Source of the DNA: an uncultured Lachnospiraceae bacterium
GTDB lineage: Bacteria; Bacillota; Clostridia; Lachnospirales; Lachnospiraceae
Reading direction: 5' to 3'
Assembly (NCBI GenBank): GCA_947176065.1
Contig: CAMWPB010000002.1
Coordinates: 44,761 to 108,760, forward strand
DNA: 64,000 nucleotides
Below, in pieces: positions 15,853-23,888 of the stretch; position 1 is the stretch's first letter, and each line of letters begins with the position of its first letter. The notes beneath the pieces are model-generated. The model did not search any database, was not told where the DNA came from, and saw nothing but the letters and a program-made list of their open reading frames with translations. A program made the position numbers and the translations under genes.

Positions 15853-17103
15853 ATGAGAAAACTAATCAAAATTGCCACGTGGGTGGGCATGCTGATAATT
15901 GGGATGTTCAGTTTAGCCGCCTGTGGGCACAAAGTGGCGGATGAGGAACAGGTCAGGCAGGAATTGGAAACGAACAGTCAGTTTCGGTTTTTGGGAGAAG
16001 ACGAGCAGATTGAGGAAGTTGTGATTGAAAAGCGCCAGACAGATAAAGAACAGAAGACGGATACGGTTTGGTGTACTGTCACAACAAGCGATGCAGAGGC
16101 ATCCTGTCAAAAAGAGGTGGTTCTTACCTATGGCTTGCATGATAAAACAGGATGGGTTTTGGATGATATAGATGTGGCATCCAGAGATGAGTGGGTTATG
16201 ACTCCGCTAAAGGGTGTTGAAGACAGTGATCTGCCGGCTTTGCTTTCCGGTCAGGCATTGGTCATAGAGGATGAAGAATGGCTGATGATACGGGAAAGTC
16301 TGTTAAATATAAAAATAGAGAACCAGCAAACCAATCTGGAACAAAAAACGGATCAGGTAACTGTTTCTTTCGTTCTTGATGATAAATTGGAAAGGGCAGA
16401 AGGAAAAATAGAGGTGGTATTTGTTTTTGATCAGGAGTGGAAATTTGATTCTGTAATTTCCATGGATGATTTTTCGGTATCTATGAAAGAAGAGTATGCT
16501 TTACATGTTTCTGACGACGATCTGATCAGTAAAGTGACGGAAAAGGAACTTTCGATTGGAAAGACAAAGCAGACAGTCCCCGTCGAAAAGGCGGAAATAT
16601 CGGATTTTAAGGTGGTTGAACAGAAAACAGAATCGAAGGGAAACAGGCAAATATATGAGTGCAGCTACAAAGTGAATCAGTTTGGGAGTGTGCTAGAGGC
16701 TGCATCAGAAATTATCTATACCTATCAGGAGGGAGCCGGTTGGAACGGTTCGGTAAAGCAAACGGTATCCGACATAATTTCATCAGATATTGCAGGTAAT
16801 TGGGCTGGAACTTACGTTTATATCAGTAAAAAGAATGCGGAATTACATATATCAGAAATAGAGGATGACGGTAGGGTAACGGCTACCTATAGCTTTGATG
16901 AGGGAAGTTATGCGTTATCCGGCACATGGGATCGAAAAAGCCTTAAATTGCAATTGGAAGCAGGGGAGTGGATTGAGAAACCTGATAAAATCCGTTTCCA
17001 TAATGATAAGGATAACATGATCGGAGAGTTAGTCCTGGAAAAAGAACGATTAGAGGTGAATACAGGACAAGGGTTGATCTATTTTACAAAGGAAGGAGAG
17101 TGA
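15853..17103 (+). CDS. Lipoprotein with three repeated domains, unknown function
   Basis: A 416-residue exported protein. The N-terminal signal peptide ends in the lipobox LAAC at about residues 21-24, so the mature protein should be lipid-anchored on the outer face of the membrane. The body has three related units at about residues 48-110, 150-205 and 240-305. Each has a pattern of VEKRQT/ENQQT/EQKTE, then a beta-rich stretch, then a hydrophobic VVLTY, VVFVF or IIYTY followed by a Trp segment. The C-terminus (about 310-416) adds a lipocalin-like run IAGNWAGTYVYIS...LSGTWD. AT-rich and not recognised. It starts a three-gene block with the next two genes. Confidence 0.7.
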   Translation: MRKLIKIATWVGMLIIGMFSLAACGHKVADEEQVRQELETNSQFRFLGEDEQIEEVVIEKRQTDKEQKTDTVWCTVTTSDAEASCQKEVVLTYGLHDKTGWVLDDIDVASRDEWVMTPLKGVEDSDLPALLSGQALVIEDEEWLMIRESLLNIKIENQQTNLEQKTDQVTVSFVLDDKLERAEGKIEVVFVFDQEWKFDSVISMDDFSVSMKEEYALHVSDDDLISKVTEKELSIGKTKQTVPVEKAEISDFKVVEQKTESKGNRQIYECSYKVNQFGSVLEAASEIIYTYQEGAGWNGSVKQTVSDIISSDIAGNWAGTYVYISKKNAELHISEIEDDGRVTATYSFDEGSYALSGTWDRKSLKLQLEAGEWIEKPDKIRFHNDKDNMIGELVLEKERLEVNTGQGLIYFTKEGE

Positions 17104-17110
17104 AAGTAAT

Positions 17111-17869
17111 ATGGGATACATTGGTGCGAGATATGACTTAAATAAATGCTATCGTTTCAATGAATATAACGAAGCGATAGCATATGCAAAGAAAAATATG
17201 GAGATAGAAGGCGTTAGGGAACAATATCAAAAGCTGCTCGCGGAAAAAGACAACTATGTTCAGGATATAAAGGGCATAACAGAACCTGAAAAAGAGAACG
17301 AAGACAAAAAATATACTGATTGGGGAAATTGGATCAGGAAAAAGAATCTGTGTGTCAGGATTACAATAGGATTTGTCATCATGACGGTTATAAATATGGT
17401 GCTTGGCGGCGTTTTGCCTTTTGCGTTACATACGCTCATCATGAAATTAAGCTTATTTCTGTTTATACTGATTCCTGCATCAGCCGTTACGAAAGTGGGA
17501 CAGATCATATCTGAAAGAGCATATTATAAGTATATGGAACCAATAGGAAATAGAATACGGATCAGAAATAACAATTTTGCAGAATATGCTCGAGCATGTA
17601 ATCAGACAATAGATGATCTGTTTCTTATGTCGCTTGAACCGGCACACCGGGAAATGGTAATGATGCGCAGGGAACAGGCAAAACAGCATGAAGAAATGAT
17701 GCGTATGGAGAAAGAGCGCCTGAAACTGGAAAAGGAGCGTATTCGCATTGAAAAAGAACGTCAGGTGGATGCCAGAAATGCGAATGAGGAGGCCAGACGT
17801 ACAAGAGAAGCACAGGAGCGGCTGCTCAGGATAGAAGAAGACAGGGAAATCCGTTATAAGTGTCGATAA
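17111..17869 (+). CDS. Membrane protein with C-terminal coiled coil, unknown function
   Basis: A 252-residue protein I do not recognise. Residues about 78-140 hold two closely spaced hydrophobic segments (VRITIGFVIMTVINMVLGGV and LSLFLFILIPASAVTKVG). After about residue 190 comes a long charged helix rich in Glu, Arg and Lys with heptad character (for example ERLKLEKERIRIEKERQ), likely a cytoplasmic coiled coil. It begins 7 bp after the lipoprotein gene, so the two are co-transcribed. A scaffold or stress-related role is possible but not shown. Confidence 0.65.
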   Translation: MGYIGARYDLNKCYRFNEYNEAIAYAKKNMEIEGVREQYQKLLAEKDNYVQDIKGITEPEKENEDKKYTDWGNWIRKKNLCVRITIGFVIMTVINMVLGGVLPFALHTLIMKLSLFLFILIPASAVTKVGQIISERAYYKYMEPIGNRIRIRNNNFAEYARACNQTIDDLFLMSLEPAHREMVMMRREQAKQHEEMMRMEKERLKLEKERIRIEKERQVDARNANEEARRTREAQERLLRIEEDREIRYKCR

Positions 17870-17940
17870 GAGAGATAATATAAAAGGTGTCTGCTTTATA
17901 GGGACACCTTTTGCCATGGATAAACGGAAAGGAATGACAA

Positions 17941-20265
17941 ATGAAAAGTAGCCGGAGATATGTTTTTATATTACTTTGTGTATGCGCTTTGGTTATGCTT
18001 TTTTTGACAATATATTTTATAAAAAGAGATTCTGTGTCAGAGGAAAATACGGTAACCTGCCGCGAGTGGATTGAAATGTTAACAGAGCAGATGGGGATAC
18101 AGGAGTACACAGCGGAAACGGACACCAATTTTGATGGAGAAGATTTTGCGACCGGACAATTTATCGCAGTGACTGCAATGAAAGCGGTTGGAGAAAGTAA
18201 ATTCAGAATTAGTTTAGGCACAAAAGATGCCATAACAGACGATACATATGTAGAATTTGCGCTGGAATATGGGATTGTGGAAGAAGAAAGACTAAAAAAG
18301 GGTTTTACCAGAGAAGAATGCGAACAGGTTTTGGAAACGCTTAAACGTTTATACTTCACTGAATTTTGGAAAGACAATTATTCTGATGTTGTGTATCATG
18401 ATGATGTGATTGAATTATCTCCAAAATCTGTACTGCGAAGTGACATAAACGGCACTGAAATTGCGGTTACGGATGATGTGATTCGGTCCTGTAAAACGGG
18501 AGATATCATTGTATTTACACAGGAGAATACGAATCTCAAACTTGCAAGGAAAATTATCGATATAGATTCGGCCGGGACATTAACGCTTGACACTGTGGAA
18601 TTGAATGAGGTGGTGGAATCCCTTACTGTGTCGGATATTGTGGAAGTGACTTTTGACGATATCATGCGCTATTATGGGTTAGACAAAAAGACAGGCGCAT
18701 CCAATGATTTGCTGCACCGGCAGACTGATAGCAGTTTTATGGACGCTTCTTTATTTTCCGGTTCGGTAAACAGCGAAGGCTATAAACTTACCGTCACTAC
18801 ACAGGGGGAGGATGAAAAAAGAGGCATCGTAGTACAAATTACGGAGAACGCAACAGGGATAACCTATACAATTCCGATCAGTGATAAAGTCAGCAGGAAT
18901 GATGATTATGCTGCAGAAATAAATATAGATAAAATATGCGTCGGAGGGCAGGTTGATTATTCGTTTTTGGGTGGTTTGAAGTATGCAGAAGCAGCGGTGG
19001 ATGCGCATGCAACATTTAAAAGTGAGATCAAAGCAGAAAAAGAGAAGCCAATTCTCTTATTTGAAACACCCGTTCCGTTGGGAAATGGCATTCTGGGGGC
19101 AAAGATAAAGCTTTATCTGGTTCTTTCAGTGAACGGGAATATTACGTTTGAAGCGGAACTTCCGATAGAAGCGTCGGTATCTTATGAACAAAACAGAGGA
19201 TTGAGAAAGTTTGATCACCGTATTGCGGTTGAAGACCCGACGATCGAGGTGAATTGTGATGCAGGTGCAGGGATTCGAGTCGAGCCTGTATTGATGGTAC
19301 TGGGGTGCCCTAACGTGATGGATGTGGAAATTGAGATCGGTGTAAGCGCAGCGGCAAAAGTGAATACGCGGCCAAATTCACAGATTTGTTCGGATTTATC
19401 CGTATCATTTCCGGTAATGACTGTTTCGGTTTGTGGAGATGACGAGATAGATACGATAATCGGAGCCTTGGGGATATCGGGAGAATGGGAAATCATAACT
19501 TCGGAGGATGCACCGAAAAAGTTGGGGTTACATTATGAAATTATTCCCGGTAAAGGGATGCAGTTTGTGAAAGAATGCACTTATGTAGAATCGAGAGAAG
19601 ACGTTTCGGAGACAGTACAACGAAAAGAAGCTGTGTCAGATGGCCTGTCTGAGTTTACACAGATCAGCGATTATGAGGGGCCGATCGAGCTGTGGATAAA
19701 CGCGCCGTTTGAGGATGCGGGTGAATATTATATAGTGAAGGGAGATTTACAGGTATCTTATTCGATTTTACAGAGAGAATTTAATAAATTGCATGCGGGA
19801 GACCACTTTACTGTTTTGGATAAGGAATTTGTATTGGGAGATCGGTTAGAAACAGAAGATTTTCCGGCAGAGATTTATGCGGTTTACTGTGTGAACGATG
19901 ATTGCAGTTATTATATACAGACGAAGGTTGCGCTGGACTTTGGAAGTATAAATTTTGGTTATCCCATATGCCGTTCCGTTCCGGATTATGATGCCGTTTA
20001 CGAGTCAATGGAAATATTGTATAGTGATTTAGACATTCGTGAGATTAAAATAGCAAAGGGCACTGATATCACGTCATTGACAGCAATGGGAGAAATTGCA
20101 TATACGGCGGAGGAATGTTTTGAAAATCATGTTCTGATTGATGACTGGCTGGATATCGCAAATTTTTCGTCCGTTTATGGTGAATTAGATTTTCCGATCC
20201 ACTGTTATACTGCATTTGATGAAAACGGTGAGATTGCCAGCATTGTATGGGATTCATTTGGGTAA
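17941..20265 (+). CDS. Large membrane-anchored extracellular protein, unknown function
   Basis: A 774-residue protein with an N-terminal membrane anchor (YVFILLCVCALVMLFLTIYF, residues about 7-26) and no lipobox. Residues about 40-140 (TCREWIEMLTEQMG... and YVEFALEYGIV...GFTREE) resemble a degenerate S-layer-homology or similar cell-wall domain. The rest is beta-rich, acidic and without recognised catalytic motifs. It follows the coiled-coil protein by 71 bp in the same AT-rich block, so the three gene products may form a cell-envelope unit. A terminator follows. Confidence 0.65.
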   Translation: MKSSRRYVFILLCVCALVMLFLTIYFIKRDSVSEENTVTCREWIEMLTEQMGIQEYTAETDTNFDGEDFATGQFIAVTAMKAVGESKFRISLGTKDAITDDTYVEFALEYGIVEEERLKKGFTREECEQVLETLKRLYFTEFWKDNYSDVVYHDDVIELSPKSVLRSDINGTEIAVTDDVIRSCKTGDIIVFTQENTNLKLARKIIDIDSAGTLTLDTVELNEVVESLTVSDIVEVTFDDIMRYYGLDKKTGASNDLLHRQTDSSFMDASLFSGSVNSEGYKLTVTTQGEDEKRGIVVQITENATGITYTIPISDKVSRNDDYAAEINIDKICVGGQVDYSFLGGLKYAEAAVDAHATFKSEIKAEKEKPILLFETPVPLGNGILGAKIKLYLVLSVNGNITFEAELPIEASVSYEQNRGLRKFDHRIAVEDPTIEVNCDAGAGIRVEPVLMVLGCPNVMDVEIEIGVSAAAKVNTRPNSQICSDLSVSFPVMTVSVCGDDEIDTIIGALGISGEWEIITSEDAPKKLGLHYEIIPGKGMQFVKECTYVESREDVSETVQRKEAVSDGLSEFTQISDYEGPIELWINAPFEDAGEYYIVKGDLQVSYSILQREFNKLHAGDHFTVLDKEFVLGDRLETEDFPAEIYAVYCVNDDCSYYIQTKVALDFGSINFGYPICRSVPDYDAVYESMEILYSDLDIREIKIAKGTDITSLTAMGEIAYTAEECFENHVLIDDWLDIANFSSVYGELDFPIHCYTAFDENGEIASIVWDSFG

Positions 20266-20306
20266 AATGTTGATTGGTGTGATAATAGATGAAATATATG
20301 GAAAAG

Positions 20307-20336
20307 CGGTCACATAGTATGCGGCCGTTTTTTTTT
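20307..20336 (+). terminator. Terminator after the envelope block
   Basis: A CGGTC/GGCCG stem with one G-T pair is followed by a run of nine T. It separates the AT-rich block from the deacetylase gene. Confidence 0.65.
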
Positions 20337-20846
20337 GCGGCCGGAATTTCCGTATCGGGGGAAAACAGGTACAAAGTTGCAGGTTTCCCGCATATATTTG
20401 AAATGAGAATAAACTGCGGGAGACTGCAATGGCTGAAAAGAGAAAATGGAACGATAAGTTCTGGCTTGCGATGGGGGAACTGGAAAATAAAATACAGCGG
20501 GAACGCCGGGGGCGGGAAAAGAGTGTCTGGCCTGAGCCGGAAAAAGTGGAGGCATGGAATGAAGAAAGGCAGCGTCAGAGGGGGTGCGGACAGTATTGCG
20601 GCTCTGTGAGCGCCGCGGAGAGGACACAGACCAAGGAGGAACATAAACGGGAACTGTTCCTTAAAAATGTGGCTGTACAGACAGCGAAATCGGCAGCTTT
20701 CCTGCTGGCGGCGGTGGCGTTGATTCAGGGCATCGCGAGATTCCTGCCTGATTCCATCACCGTGAGCAGTTCCGTGGGAGGAAGGGAGCTGCCCATTTAC
20801 TGCGTGGAGACGGATAAAAAGCAGGTGGCGCTCAGTTTTGACGCGG

Positions 20847-20856
20847 CGTGGGGGAA
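20847..20856 (+). repeat. Left attachment core (attL)
   Basis: CGTGGGGGAA, identical to 23879-23888. It marks the left junction of the element with the deacetylase coding sequence. Confidence 0.85.
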
Positions 20857-20863
20857 TGGGCGG

Positions 20864-20872
20864 TTGATGGAA
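20864..20872 (+). repeat. attP arm, left end of element
   Basis: TTGATGGAA, the inverse of TTCCATCAA at 23859-23867. In the excised circle these two would flank the 10-bp core almost symmetrically, as expected of a serine-integrase attP. Confidence 0.75.
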
Positions 20873-20986
20873 GGGGATTTTTTAATTTCGTTATGCAGCT
20901 GATGGCAGGTGAAAATGCGTGTAATGATAAGTCTCATACCATGCATATAAATACAAAAATGGGACTTGAGACAGGGGTTGACACAG

Positions 20987-21160
20987 ATGCGCAGGCCGGA
21001 TACATACGAAGTGGTCAGAGAATATGATAATCATTATGGGCTGGAAGAACTGGTCAGGCGTATTGTGCGCTGTCATCTAGAGGACGGCTGTGGGGAAAAC
21101 GCGGAACCGAAGCTCCCGGAATGCACAGCGGCGCGTGGCAGTGAACCGCTTCTTGGATAA
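20987..21160 (+). CDS. Small protein upstream of the recombinase
   Basis: A 57-residue product starting MRRPDTYEVVREYDNHYGLE, mostly helical and charged, ending 7 bp before the recombinase start. The ATG at 20987 has AGGGG upstream. I do not know the family. Its place next to the recombinase suggests a regulator or directionality factor, but a non-functional leader ORF cannot be excluded. Confidence 0.5.
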   Translation: MRRPDTYEVVREYDNHYGLEELVRRIVRCHLEDGCGENAEPKLPECTAARGSEPLLG

Positions 21161-21167
21161 AGAATAT

Positions 21168-22751
21168 ATGTCAGAAAATTTTAACCAGCTAAAAACGGCA
21201 TTATACATTCGCCTTTCGCGGGAAGACGGAGATAAGGCGGAAAGTCTGAGTGTGAGTAACCAGCGTCTGCAGTTAAAGGAGTACATTGACAGCCGCGATG
21301 ATCTAAGCCTGTATGACATATACGTAGACGACGGATATACAGGTACAAATTTTTGCCGTCCGAATTTTCAACGGATGATTAAGGATATTGAAGATAAGAA
21401 AGTACAGTGTGTAGTGGTCAGAGATTTATCCAGGCTTGGCAGAAGCACAAAGGTTTCAGAGTACATAAATGAGTATTTTCCGGGCAAAAAAGTCCGTTTT
21501 ATTGCCGTAAACGATTCCGTGGACAAAAGATATTATGATATCGATGCCGGTGATGACATGATGATTGACGTCAAAAGCATGTTCAACGGCCTTTATCCGA
21601 AAGATATATCTAAAAAGGTGCGGTCAACTTTCAGGAGCAAACAGGAAAACGGCCAGTTTATCGGTGCCTTTGCGAGTTTCGGTTATGTGAAGTCTGCAAA
21701 GGATCATAATAAACTGGAGGTTGATGAATATGCGGCAGGCATTGTCCGACGTATTTTTGCCATGTATATCAAAGGTACGGGGCAGAGTACGATCGCTAAA
21801 ATCCTGAATGCGGAGGAGGTACCCTGTCCGTCTGTGTATAAAAAAAGGCAGGGACTGAACTACCACAACAACAATCGGCTTGATACCACTTCTTACTGGA
21901 CTTATTCAACGATTAGAAACATTCTCAAAAATGAAATTTATATCGGGAATATGGTGCAGAATAAGAGTTTCAGGCATATGTGCAAAAAGAGCGCGGTGAG
22001 TCTGCCAAGAGAGCAGTGGATTGTTGTTGAGAATACCCATGAACCGATCATAGACAAGGATACATGGAATAAGGTGCAGGAGCTGCTGAAGAGAAATACA
22101 AGACAGACCAATCTTGCGGAGAATATTCACATGTTTGCGGGATATTTGAAGTGCGGTGACTGTGGGCGTGCCATGGTTAAAATAAAACGTGGCGGTGTAT
22201 GCTGTTTCAACTGTGGAAGCTATAACCGATACGGGAAGAAATTCTGCAGCATCCATAATATAACGGAACAGGAAATGGAAGAAATCATTCTGTATGATCT
22301 TAATCTGATTATCCGATCCATTAAAGATGTAGGCAGTATTATTAAAGAAGAGCAGAAACGACAAAAAAAGAACCTTGCGGATTCTCTGGGAGATGTAACT
22401 AAATGCCGGGCGGAAATTGGGCGCCTTATGAGAAAGAAAGAACGCGCCTACGAGGATTATTCAGATAATATCATCACAAGGGATGAGTATGTAAATTATA
22501 GGGATAAATACGAGGAACAGATAGCCGTTATCAGTTCAAGAATCGACACGGTCGAGCGGGTGAAGGAGCGTATACCCGAAAAAAGCCCCTGGATCAAAAA
22601 GCTGATGCAGCGCGGGGAGCTGTACCGTCTTGACAGGGAGATTGTAGTCGAAATGATTTCCATGATTTATGTTTATGAAGGCAATAGAATTAAGATTGTC
22701 TATAAGTTTTCGGATGAACTGGAAACATTACTGAACAGGAAGCCCGTGTGA
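21168..22751 (+). CDS. Large serine recombinase
   Basis: A 527-residue site-specific recombinase. The resolvase domain (about 10-150) has the catalytic serine in TALYIRLSREDGDKAESLS and the helper arginines in VVRDLSRLGRS. The recombinase domain (about 165-290) includes FGYVKSAKDHNKLEVDE and the NAEEVPCPS region. A zinc ribbon follows with CGDCGRAM and a later CFNCG...FCSIH, and the C-terminus has a coiled coil (about 380-470). These are all parts needed for attP x attB integration. The ATG at 21168 is chosen because the domain starts just after it. No frameshift is seen, so it looks functional. It almost certainly made the insertion in the deacetylase gene. Confidence 0.95.
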   Translation: MSENFNQLKTALYIRLSREDGDKAESLSVSNQRLQLKEYIDSRDDLSLYDIYVDDGYTGTNFCRPNFQRMIKDIEDKKVQCVVVRDLSRLGRSTKVSEYINEYFPGKKVRFIAVNDSVDKRYYDIDAGDDMMIDVKSMFNGLYPKDISKKVRSTFRSKQENGQFIGAFASFGYVKSAKDHNKLEVDEYAAGIVRRIFAMYIKGTGQSTIAKILNAEEVPCPSVYKKRQGLNYHNNNRLDTTSYWTYSTIRNILKNEIYIGNMVQNKSFRHMCKKSAVSLPREQWIVVENTHEPIIDKDTWNKVQELLKRNTRQTNLAENIHMFAGYLKCGDCGRAMVKIKRGGVCCFNCGSYNRYGKKFCSIHNITEQEMEEIILYDLNLIIRSIKDVGSIIKEEQKRQKKNLADSLGDVTKCRAEIGRLMRKKERAYEDYSDNIITRDEYVNYRDKYEEQIAVISSRIDTVERVKERIPEKSPWIKKLMQRGELYRLDREIVVEMISMIYVYEGNRIKIVYKFSDELETLLNRKPV

Positions 22752-22756
22752 AACAG

Positions 22757-22785
22757 TTGTTTTTGCCGTTAAAATTGCCTATAAT
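22757..22785 (+). promoter_or_regulatory. Promoter of the element's cargo genes
   Basis: TTGTTT, a 17-bp spacer and a perfect TATAAT. It starts right after the recombinase stop, so the cargo genes are transcribed on their own. Confidence 0.7.
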
Positions 22786-22834
22786 AAAGCTAGTGATGGA
22801 AGTGTAAAGGATGGATGCCACAAAGGGGGCTGTT

Positions 22835-23056
22835 ATGTGCGAAGAAAGAAAACAAATAAATTATACGGTTGTTTGCGTTAATGAATTTGCACGCAGGCAT
22901 AACCTGAAAATAAAAGAGGCATTCCAGTTTCTTTTTCAACATAAGGCGATAGAATTCCTGAAGGAGAATTATGATATAGAGCATACATTGTCGCTGGATG
23001 ATGCGCTGGATGATATGCTTACGGTTTGCAGAAAGAATGGAGGGATGCTTGTATGA
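22835..23056 (+). CDS. DUF3791 family protein (element cargo)
   Basis: A 73-residue protein with the DUF3791 pattern: NYTVVCVNEFARRHNLKIKE near the start, then a helix ending in IEFLKENYDIEHTLSLDDA and a short tail. DUF3791 genes commonly precede DUF3990 genes in Firmicutes. The ATG at 22835 has AAGGGGG 6 bp upstream; an ATG at 22811 is an alternative. The stop overlaps the next start (ATGA), so the pair is translationally coupled. Function is unknown; an antitoxin-like partner of the DUF3990 protein is a reasonable guess. Confidence 0.8.
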   Translation: MCEERKQINYTVVCVNEFARRHNLKIKEAFQFLFQHKAIEFLKENYDIEHTLSLDDALDDMLTVCRKNGGMLV

Positions 23057-23562
23057 TTTTGTATCATGGAACAAATCTTGATATACAGTCAATTGATTTG
23101 GCACTGTGTCGTCCCTACAAGGATTTCGGCAAAGGTTTTTATACGACGGAGCTGTTAGAACAGGCACAGAAAATGGCAAATCGTGTTGCAAGGATTTATG
23201 GCGGCACTCCTATTGTAAACGTTTATGAAACATCTGATGACCTGTTAAAAAGAAATGAATTGAATATTATGGATTTTGGCAATATGCCATCGAAAAATTG
23301 GGCATTATTTGTAATGAATAACCGAAATAAGTCTTTTGTGGACTACGGAAATAGGCATTGCAATTTTGACTGTAAGTACGATATTGTTTCAGGTCCGATT
23401 GCAGATGATGACATGACGGTACTGTTTCGTCAATATCAGAATAACATGATTTCTCTGGATATGCTGATAAATGGAATGACGTATAAGAAGACCACGAGCC
23501 AATATTCATTTCATACGGAAAGAGCAGTAAAATTTTTGAAGAAAGTTGGTGTTTCATCTTGA
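23053..23562 (+). CDS. DUF3990 family protein, ADP-ribosyltransferase-like (element cargo)
   Basis: A 169-residue protein of the DUF3990 family. The N-terminus ILYHGTNLDIQSIDL followed by KDFGKGFYTTELLEQA has the H-G and F-G-x-G-F-Y-x-T elements that recall ADP-ribosyltransferase folds. The C-terminal half has YDIVSGPIADDDM and a conserved SFHTERAVKFLK tail. Proteins with this pattern are suspected toxins, but no activity is established that I know of. It overlaps the DUF3791 gene by 4 bp and the next gene by 4 bp, so three genes form a tight unit with their own promoter inside the element. It may stabilise the element by addiction (inference). Confidence 0.8.
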   Translation: MILYHGTNLDIQSIDLALCRPYKDFGKGFYTTELLEQAQKMANRVARIYGGTPIVNVYETSDDLLKRNELNIMDFGNMPSKNWALFVMNNRNKSFVDYGNRHCNFDCKYDIVSGPIADDDMTVLFRQYQNNMISLDMLINGMTYKKTTSQYSFHTERAVKFLKKVGVSS

Positions 23563-23789
23563 CAAAGCAGGAGCAGCTTGTTGAATATCAGATTCAGGAT
23601 ATCATTGCGTATATAGTTACGGATACACAGATTGAATATGATAAGGCTATGGACATGTTCTATAATTCACAAACCTTTGATAAACTTACAGATGTTGAGA
23701 CTGGATTATACCTTGAAAGTCCGGCGTATGTCTATGGCCTTTTTCAGGATGAAAGAAATTTTGGGCACTTGATTCAGGCGGAGATATAA
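23559..23789 (+). CDS. Small acidic helical protein, third gene of the DUF3990 unit
   Basis: A 76-residue protein (QEQLVEYQIQDIIAYIV..., then YDKAMDMFYNSQTFDKLTD and ETGLYLESPAYVYGLF). I recognise the pattern from small ORFs next to DUF3990 genes but know no function. It starts at a TTG overlapping the DUF3990 stop (TTGA). As the last gene of the three it could be an antitoxin or immunity partner; that is inference from position. Confidence 0.65.
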   Translation: MTKQEQLVEYQIQDIIAYIVTDTQIEYDKAMDMFYNSQTFDKLTDVETGLYLESPAYVYGLFQDERNFGHLIQAEI

Positions 23790-23858
23790 AGTGATACTCC
23801 TTTAGAAACTTAGAAGCTGGTTTACGAAAGGCAGGAAACGGCCTGGGTCACTGTCTTT

Positions 23859-23867
23859 TTCCATCAA
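23859..23867 (+). repeat. attP arm, right end of element
   Basis: TTCCATCAA, the inverse of the arm at 20864-20872. Spacing to the core is 11 nt here and 7 nt on the other side, which puts the symmetry axis between bases 3 and 4 of the 10-bp core. Confidence 0.75.
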
Positions 23868-23878
23868 TATAACATCTC

Positions 23879-23888
23879 CGTGGGGGAA
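23879..23888 (+). repeat. Right attachment core (attR)
   Basis: CGTGGGGGAA, identical to the left core at 20847-20856, at the point where the deacetylase reading frame resumes. Confidence 0.85.

Larger units (their letters stand above)
20429..20902 (+). pseudogene. 5' half of polysaccharide deacetylase gene split by an element
   Basis: The first 142 or so codons belong to a PdaB/NodB-type deacetylase; the rest up to the stop at 20902 is read into the inserted element. The N-terminus is cytoplasmic and charged, followed by a membrane segment (about residues 93-110) and the start of the NodB domain, KQVALSFDAAWGN, which carries the first catalytic aspartate. The domain breaks off exactly at AWGN. 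The 3' half resumes in the same frame at 23881, and joined they give a normal 333-residue protein. The enzyme would remove acetyl groups from peptidoglycan or spore polysaccharide. The ATG at 20429 has GGGAGA 6 bp upstream. As it stands the gene yields a truncated, inactive product. Confidence 0.9.
20847..23888. mobile_element. Serine-recombinase intervening element (3,032 bp) inside the deacetylase gene
   Basis: The element is bounded by direct repeats of CGTGGGGGAA at 20847-20856 and 23879-23888. It carries a 57-residue ORF, a large serine recombinase and a three-gene DUF3791/DUF3990 set with its own promoter. Removing one repeat copy plus the content restores the deacetylase frame (FDAAWGN joined to EDTGRIL). 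There are no phage structural, replication or conjugation genes, so it is a minimal element. It matches in layout the known sporulation-gene intervening elements (skin in sigK, SP-beta in spsM). Whether it is excised here is inference. Confidence 0.9.

Noticed and set aside
20391..20398. CATATATT as the -10 of a sporulation sigma-E/K promoter before the split deacetylase
   Set aside because: The -10 fits CATANNNT, but no -35 element is at the right distance, so it was not annotated.
23810..23880. Possible CRISPR or other repeat array at the right end of the element
   Set aside because: No regularly spaced repeats were seen here or elsewhere in the window.
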